Source: Chloroflexota bacterium | Lineage (GTDB): Bacteria; Chloroflexota; Anaerolineae; Promineifilales; Promineifilaceae | NCBI GenBank assembly: GCA_008501785.1 | Contig: QQUD01000015.1 | Span: forward strand, 1-6,141 | Length of the DNA stretch: 6,141 nt | Direction: 5' to 3' | Shown here: one piece after another, positions 1-4,245 of the stretch | How the letters are laid out: every line of letters begins with the position of its first letter | Position numbering within the stretch: the first letter of the stretch is position 1 | Translations under genes and position numbers: made by a program | The notes under the pieces: model-generated | What the model was told of the DNA's origin: nothing | What the model saw: only the letters and a program-made list of their open reading frames with translations | Database searches by the model: none

Positions 1-1108
1 AACCGATCAACAGCCCAGCCCCAAACGAGCCAAACGGATTCCAGTTACCAAAAATCATCGCCGCCAAGCCGATAAAACCACGACCCGCCGTCATCACCTC
101 ATCAAAGCGCCCCACCGAGCCAAGCGTGAAATAAGCACCACCAAACCCAGCCATAAAGCCGCCCAAAACCACCGACATATACCGCGTGCGGAAAACATTG
201 ATGCCCAACGTATCCGCCGCCTTCGGATGTTCACCAACCGCACGAACCCGCAAGCCCCAGCGCGTGTAATACAACCCAATCGTCAACACAATCAAGAAAA
301 TGTACATCGCATACACAAAAACATTGTGCTGGAACATAATCGGTCCAATAAACGGAATGTCGGACAACACCGGCAGTTCAATCGTTGGAAAACGACCTGG
401 ATCATTCAGTTCCGAATACTTCTGCAAAAATTTTGCCGACAAGAAAGACGTTATCCCCGTCGCAAAAATATTAATCACCGTACCCGAAATAATCTGGTCC
501 GTTTTATACTTAATCGAAAGCACAGCCAATACCAGCGCCAACAAGCCACCAGCCAACACAGCCGACAGCAAGCCAATCCAAATATTGGTCAAGCTACCAA
601 CCAGAGCGCCCATAAACGCCCCCGTCAACATCATGCCTTCAATCGCAATATTGACCACACCAGCCCGTTCACACAACACGCCCGACATCGCGCCAAAGGT
701 AAGCGGCACCGCCTTCACCAATGCACTGCGCAACAAGCCGCCCAAATTCAAAGAGCCGCCAGATGTTGCCCATGACAAAAAGCCAAAGATAAAAAACATA
801 GCGACTAGACCAATCATCAAATTAGTCCGTTTGCCAAATCCGCGTGCCAACTGATACCCGCCAATCAGGGCGCTCAGTCCAGCCAACACATTGATCATTG
901 GTAAAGTGGTAAAAATCCAATCAGGCAATTCCTGACTAGACCCACCGGGAACCAAGCCAAACTTAGTTGCTGCCTCAGGATCAAGTCCACGAGCAAACAG
1001 CCACCAAAGCCCAGCAGCCAACACCAAGAAAATGATGCCAGTCACACGCCGTCTTGTTGGAGAAGTGTATTCCACTTGATTATTCAAAGTTGCTGTATTT
1101 GTTGCCAT
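1..1108 (-). CDS. BMP-family ABC importer, second permease subunit (3' end outside window)
   Basis: Inner-membrane permease of the BPD_transp_2 family (PF02653), the NupQ-like partner of the permease encoded just upstream. The start is ATG at 1108, seven bases after a strong GGGGAGG. The frame runs 369 complete codons and leaves the window still open, so the C-terminus is missing. Family marks seen: NIAIEGMM at residues 153-160, TDQIISGTVIN at about 203-213, the cytoplasmic coupling stretch VGEHPKAADTLGIN at 291-304, and the glycine-rich segments GGFMAGFGGAY and GRGFIGLAAMIFG near the cut end. Hydrophobic segments fall at about 22-40, 68-88, 96-113 and repeatedly after 130. The first roughly 115 residues, with about three membrane segments, precede the part shared with short homologues, in which (from memory) the NIxIEG motif lies near residue 40. 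It would form a heterodimeric channel with the other permease. The family call is firm; the ligand is unknown. Confidence 0.93.
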   Translation of the reverse strand, partial: MATNTATLNNQVEYTSPTRRRVTGIIFLVLAAGLWWLFARGLDPEAATKFGLVPGGSSQELPDWIFTTLPMINVLAGLSALIGGYQLARGFGKRTNLMIGLVAMFFIFGFLSWATSGGSLNLGGLLRSALVKAVPLTFGAMSGVLCERAGVVNIAIEGMMLTGAFMGALVGSLTNIWIGLLSAVLAGGLLALVLAVLSIKYKTDQIISGTVINIFATGITSFLSAKFLQKYSELNDPGRFPTIELPVLSDIPFIGPIMFQHNVFVYAMYIFLIVLTIGLYYTRWGLRVRAVGEHPKAADTLGINVFRTRYMSVVLGGFMAGFGGAYFTLGSVGRFDEVMTAGRGFIGLAAMIFGNWNPFGSFGAGLLIG

Positions 1109-1111
1109 TGC

Positions 1112-2350
1112 TTAACCTCCCCAACCGCGTAAGGTAACAGCTTCCGTATCAACATCAGGTTCACGCAAACGATAAACCGTGCGGATAATTGCCGGAGCCG
1201 CAATAAAGGCCAAAATAAATGCCTGCAAAACCGAAATAATATCAATCGGAATGCCTGCGGTGAGCTGCATCTGAATCGCCCCATTGCGCAAGAACCCAAA
1301 TAAAATGGCCGCCGCCACAACACCAGCCGGATGGCTCTTGCCTAGCAAAGCCAAAGCAATGGCATCAAAACCATACCCAGACGAGAAAGCGACTGCTAAA
1401 TTATAATTAACGCCCAAAACCTCGTTGGCACCAGCTAACCCAGCTAACCCGCCGGATAAAAACATGGCTAATACGGTGCTGCGCACAATATTCATACCAG
1501 CATATTTGGCCGCCCGTGGATTAGCGCCGACGGTGCGTAAGGTATAACCCCATGTTGTTTTAAACAGGAACCAATACACTAAATAGGCAAATCCTAATGC
1601 AATAAAAAATCCCATATGGAATCGAATTGGGGTATCAAAAAAGCGGGGTAATTTAGCCGAATCTTCAATCCAGGCGCTTACAGGCGTAAACCCTTCTGGG
1701 TTCTTCAAAGGACCACGCAGCAAATATTCGCTGAGCCTGAAAGCGATATAATTCATCATGATTGTGTTAATCACTTCATGACCACCCGTTTTCGCCTTCA
1801 GCCATCCAGGAATATACCCCCATAAACCACCACCAATAATCGCAGCTAACAAAGCCAGCGGGATGTGGATAATAGCGGGTAAACCTTTGAGAAAAACACC
1901 GGCCGCCACAGCAAAAATCGCACCGATAAATAGCTGCCCTTCAACACCAATGTTGAACAACCCCACCCGAAAACCTAAAGCAACCGCCAAACCTGCAAAA
2001 ATATACGGCGTAGACGATACTAAGCTTTCAAAAAATGGGTTAAATGCTCGCCGAATTTCTTCCGCTTCACCACTTTGAAATGCTGCACTGATTTTGGCTG
2101 GATTCCCAACGGACCCATGGAATAAAGCCACATAAGTTGTCCAAGCTGCATCAGCGCCTGCTTTAATGCCGTCCCAAAGAGACAGACGAAAAGCAGCGTA
2201 CACTTCTTCGCTGGTAACAGCTACCAGCAAACCACCTAATATCAAACCCGAAACAATAGCCAATATTGTTAGGGTCAGCGGGCTTTTGGAAACCTCTTCA
2301 AGAAATACCCCACCCGCATTTTTCTTAGTCGATTTTTCTTTTTCGCTCAT
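1112..2350 (-). CDS. BMP-family ABC importer, first permease subunit (NupP-like)
   Basis: Inner-membrane permease of the BPD_transp_2 family (PF02653), 412 residues from the chosen start. A charged cytoplasmic N-terminus (SEKEKSTKK) leads into a first membrane segment at about 26-45, then a roughly 65-residue extracytoplasmic stretch. The conserved core follows: FNIGVEGQ at 132-139, GHEVINTIMMNYIA at 190-203, the coupling-loop sequence VGANPRAAKYAG at 274-285 that should touch the ATPase, and further membrane segments to about 390. The C-terminus is short and polar. An upstream in-frame ATG at 2359 would add MHF, but the AAGGA at 2359-2363 overlaps that codon and lies eight bases before the ATG at 2350, so the latter is preferred. 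The gene begins 31 bases after the ATPase stop and ends three bases before the second permease. Together the two permeases should form the translocation path for a nucleoside-like solute. The family is clear; the substrate is inferred. Confidence 0.94.
   Translation of the reverse strand: MSEKEKSTKKNAGGVFLEEVSKSPLTLTILAIVSGLILGGLLVAVTSEEVYAAFRLSLWDGIKAGADAAWTTYVALFHGSVGNPAKISAAFQSGEAEEIRRAFNPFFESLVSSTPYIFAGLAVALGFRVGLFNIGVEGQLFIGAIFAVAAGVFLKGLPAIIHIPLALLAAIIGGGLWGYIPGWLKAKTGGHEVINTIMMNYIAFRLSEYLLRGPLKNPEGFTPVSAWIEDSAKLPRFFDTPIRFHMGFFIALGFAYLVYWFLFKTTWGYTLRTVGANPRAAKYAGMNIVRSTVLAMFLSGGLAGLAGANEVLGVNYNLAVAFSSGYGFDAIALALLGKSHPAGVVAAAILFGFLRNGAIQMQLTAGIPIDIISVLQAFILAFIAAPAIIRTVYRLREPDVDTEAVTLRGWGG
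1116..1122 (-). promoter_or_regulatory. Ribosome binding site of the second permease, inside the end of the first
   Basis: The minus strand reads GGGGAGG, seven bases before the ATG at 1108. It also encodes the last glycine codons of the first permease (C-terminus GWGG) and sits against its TAA stop at 1112-1114. Only three bases separate the stop from the next start, so terminating ribosomes probably feed initiation of the second permease (inference). Confidence 0.75.
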
Positions 2351-2358
2351 GAAATGCA

Positions 2359-2363
2359 TCCTT
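2359..2363 (-). promoter_or_regulatory. Ribosome binding site that decides the start of the first permease
   Basis: The minus strand has AAGGA here, eight bases from the ATG at 2350. The other candidate ATG (2357-2359) overlaps this motif and could not use it, which favours a start at 2350 and a protein beginning MSEKEK. Confidence 0.6.
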
Positions 2364-2381
2364 GCTTATAATCAATGCTCA

Positions 2382-3923
2382 TCACTGTTTTTTTGGTTGA
2401 CCGACAGCTTCTTCGAGCGTAACACCCGCCATCAACAAACCAACTTGTTCTTTCGTGACATCCGCAGCATTAACAACAGCAATAATCTGCCCACGATACA
2501 TCACTGCAATGCGGTCCGAGAGTTCCATAATTTCATCTAGCTCTGTTGAAACAAGCAGGATTGCACATCCAGTATCTCGCTTTTCCACAATGCGTTGGTG
2601 AATATATTCAATCGAACCAACATCTAGCCCTCGGGTAGGCTGAGACGCAACTAAAAATTTAATAGGTCGTGAAAACTCACGGCCAATAATCACTTTTTGT
2701 TGGTTCCCACCAGAAAGCGACCCGACGTGGGTAATGGGGCTTGGTGTACGCACATCGAACTTTTTCACGATGTCTACTGCGTTATCCATTACGGTTTCAT
2801 CTTGGATGATGACTCTCTTGGCAAATGGCTCTAAATAATAAGTATTGAGCACTAAATTGTCAGCAATGCTTGAGTTAAGAACCAGGCCATCTTTTTGTCG
2901 ATCTTCTGGAATATGCGCCACACCGAGTTCGGTAATTTTGCGCGGATTGGCAACGGTAATATCTGTGCCAACCACGGTGATTTTGCCATCAACCGCGTGG
3001 CTCAAACCGGTTAAAGCTTTAACTAGTTCGGTTTGACCGTTGCCTTGTACACCAGCGACTCCCAAAATTTCGCCAGCGCGTACTTCAAATGAGACATCTT
3101 TTACCGCCACCTGATCGATTTCGTCTAATACGACTAAGTTATTCACATCAAGAACAACTTCTTGTGGTTGGGCAGGGACTTTATCTACTTTGAGGTCAAT
3201 TGCGCGGCCAACCATCATGGCGGCTAGTTTATTTTTGTCGGCCTCTTGCGGAGTTGTGCCCCCAACGACTTTACCACCGCGAATGACGGTGATGCGGTCG
3301 GCAAATTCGAGCACCTCACGCAGTTTGTGCGTGATGAAAATAATGGATTTGCCCTGATCGACAAGTGAACGCATGATGGTGAACAGTTCGTCTACTTCTT
3401 GTGGGGTTAAAACGGCCGTTGGCTCATCTAAAATTAAAATATCGGCTTCACGGTAGAGCAGCTTGATAATCTCAACACGCTGCTGCACCCCTACCGGCAA
3501 ATCCCTCACATACGATCCTGGTTCCACAGCCAAGTGATATTTTTCGGAGATTTCTTTGATCTTGGCTGCCGCAGATTTACGATCCAAGAAGATGCCCATC
3601 TGAAGGGATTCATCGCCCAAGATAACATTTTCTGTGACAGTAAAAACGGGGACCAACATGAAATGTTGGTGAACCATACCAATGCCCGATGCAATCGCAT
3701 CTCTTGGCGATTCGACATTGATTTTTTTTCCGTCTACGAATATTTCACCTTCGTCTGGTGCATATAATCCGTAGAGAATATTCATAAGAGTGGATTTACC
3801 CGCGCCGTTTTCCCCTAACAGTGCGTGGATTTCACCCTTGTTCAGTGTGAGATCGATATGGTCGTTTGCCAACACGCCGGGAAATCGCTTGGTAATTCCA
3901 CGTAATTCAAGGATTGGCGTCAT
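2382..3923 (-). CDS. BMP-family ABC importer ATPase with two fused nucleotide-binding domains (NupO/RbsA-like)
   Basis: A 513-residue cytoplasmic ATPase with two nucleotide-binding domains in tandem, the usual length and layout for the RbsA/MglA/NupO group that drives sugar and nucleoside importers. Domain 1 looks catalytically complete: Walker A GENGAGKST at 37-45, Q-loop glutamine at about 86 in GMVHQHF, the variant signature LPVGVQQRVEI at 142-152, Walker B ILILDEPT at 162-169 and switch histidine at about 199 (ITHKL). Domain 2 has a canonical signature, LSGGNQQ at 403-409, but altered catalytic motifs: GVQGNGQTE at 291-299 lacks the Walker A lysine, VASQPT at 425-430 lacks the Walker B acidic pair, and STELDE near 459-464 lacks the switch histidine. 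This asymmetry is typical of the family and is not decay. The start ATG is preceded by AGAGGAA. The gene lies 322 bp after the binding-protein gene and 31 bp before the first permease. Confidence 0.96.
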   Translation of the reverse strand: MTPILELRGITKRFPGVLANDHIDLTLNKGEIHALLGENGAGKSTLMNILYGLYAPDEGEIFVDGKKINVESPRDAIASGIGMVHQHFMLVPVFTVTENVILGDESLQMGIFLDRKSAAAKIKEISEKYHLAVEPGSYVRDLPVGVQQRVEIIKLLYREADILILDEPTAVLTPQEVDELFTIMRSLVDQGKSIIFITHKLREVLEFADRITVIRGGKVVGGTTPQEADKNKLAAMMVGRAIDLKVDKVPAQPQEVVLDVNNLVVLDEIDQVAVKDVSFEVRAGEILGVAGVQGNGQTELVKALTGLSHAVDGKITVVGTDITVANPRKITELGVAHIPEDRQKDGLVLNSSIADNLVLNTYYLEPFAKRVIIQDETVMDNAVDIVKKFDVRTPSPITHVGSLSGGNQQKVIIGREFSRPIKFLVASQPTRGLDVGSIEYIHQRIVEKRDTGCAILLVSTELDEIMELSDRIAVMYRGQIIAVVNAADVTKEQVGLLMAGVTLEEAVGQPKKQ

Positions 3924-3926
3924 AAG

Positions 3927-3933
3927 TTCCTCT
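3927..3933 (-). promoter_or_regulatory. Ribosome binding site of the ATPase gene
   Basis: AGAGGAA on the minus strand, with its GAGG core five bases before the ATG at 3923. It supports this start and lies just outside the inverted-repeat element, so the element does not overlap the site. Confidence 0.65.
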
Positions 3934-3940
3934 TTCTCTT

Positions 3941-4103
3941 CTTAGGGACGGGGATTAAATAATTCCATGAACTTTAATTTGTCATTCCCGCGAAGGCGGG
4001 AATCCACTCTCCTGTCTTCACAGGGGCAAGCTCTCAAAAAAGATGGATACCTGCCTTCGCAGGTATGACAAGTTCGGAGTTTAATAAAATCCTCGTTCCT
4101 TAG
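3941..4103. repeat. MITE/REP-like nested inverted-repeat element, about 163 bp
   Basis: The outer arms 3941-3974 and 4070-4103 are reverse complements at about 23 of 34 positions by hand alignment, for example the shared GGATT and GAACTT blocks. Inside them lies a much better conserved pair of 28-bp arms (3979-4006 and 4044-4071). The left side carries about six extra bases (TAATTT) between outer and inner arms. No coding capacity or transposase is present, so movement would depend on an enzyme supplied elsewhere. No convincing target-site duplication was found. Elements with ends like TGTCATTCCCGCGAAGG are widely scattered in bacterial genomes (recalled, not searched). It lies between the binding-protein stem-loops and the ATPase ribosome binding site, so it is probably transcribed within the operon mRNA. 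Confidence 0.6.
3979..4071. repeat. Core of the element: two terminal hairpins and one central hairpin
   Basis: Left hairpin: ATTCCCGC (3984-3991), loop GAAG, GCGGGAAT (3996-4003). Right hairpin: ATACCTGC (4047-4054), loop CTTC, GCAGGTAT (4059-4066). Both stems are perfect over 8 bp. Turned round, the right arm matches the left over 28 bp except at four positions, and these form two symmetric pairs in which both partners changed together. A third, smaller palindrome sits between them: CCTGT (4011-4015), loop CTTC, ACAGG (4020-4024). All three have the same tetraloop or its complement. Confidence 0.7.
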
Positions 4104-4130
4104 TGTGCTGAAACACGTTTCGGTTACAAA

Positions 4131-4160
4131 TCCTCCCGAAGGTGCAGCACCTCCGGGGGG
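4131..4160 (-). terminator. Stem-loop C after the binding-protein gene (GC-rich, no U-tract)
   Basis: In the minus-strand transcript, CCCGGAGGUG (4157-4148) pairs with CACCUUCGGG (4144-4135) around loop CUG: ten pairs including one G-U. On the plus strand that pair would be an A/C mismatch, so the structure suits a minus-strand RNA. It is followed by AGGAUUUG rather than a run of U. It is therefore better read as an RNA-stabilising or attenuating hairpin than as a strong intrinsic terminator. Confidence 0.5.
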
Positions 4161-4175
4161 TTAGTATATAGCAAA

Positions 4176-4202
4176 CGGGAGGACAACGATGTTGCCCTCC
4201 CG
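4176..4202 (-). terminator. Stem-loop B after the binding-protein gene (probable partial terminator or mRNA stabiliser)
   Basis: In the minus-strand transcript, CGGGAGG plus GCAAC pairs with GUUGU plus CCUCCCG around a three-base AUC loop: twelve pairs with one G-U that exists only in this orientation. The RNA then reads UUUGCUAUAU, a weak U-rich tail. In importer operons a hairpin after the binding-protein gene commonly lets some transcripts end there, raising the binding protein above the membrane subunits. That role is inferred here from position and structure. Confidence 0.55.
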
Positions 4203-4207
4203 AATGA

Positions 4208-4230
4208 AATTCAGTAAGTTTTACTGAGTT
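4208..4230 (-). terminator. Stem-loop A directly after the binding-protein stop codon
   Basis: TCAGTAA (4211-4217) and TTACTGA (4221-4227) form a perfect 7-bp stem with a three-base loop, extended outward by A-T pairs after one imperfect pair. It begins about 15 bases after the TAA stop. It is AT-rich, with no U-tract of its own, and is followed closely by stem-loop B. Probably part of a composite 3'-end structure; weak evidence on its own. Confidence 0.4.
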
Positions 4231-4245
4231 AAATCAAGTTGACAT

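Noticed and set aside
227..854. Two overlapping plus-strand frames opposite the second permease.
   Set aside because: Both are low-complexity translations antisense to clear membrane-protein sequence, with no family resemblance.
2382..3300. Second nucleotide-binding domain of the ATPase as decayed.
   Set aside because: Loss of the Walker A lysine, Walker B acids and switch histidine with a retained LSGGNQQ signature is the normal state of this ATPase family.
4044..4071. Possible minus-strand promoter for the ATPase (TTGTCA at 4071-4066, 16-bp spacer, TATCCA at 4049-4044).
   Set aside because: The -10 element matches poorly and both boxes fall inside the palindromic end of the repeat element, so the match is more likely incidental.
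3979..4071. Short palindromes considered as CRISPR repeats.
   Set aside because: Only two inverted copies exist, with no direct repeats, regular spacers or cas genes.
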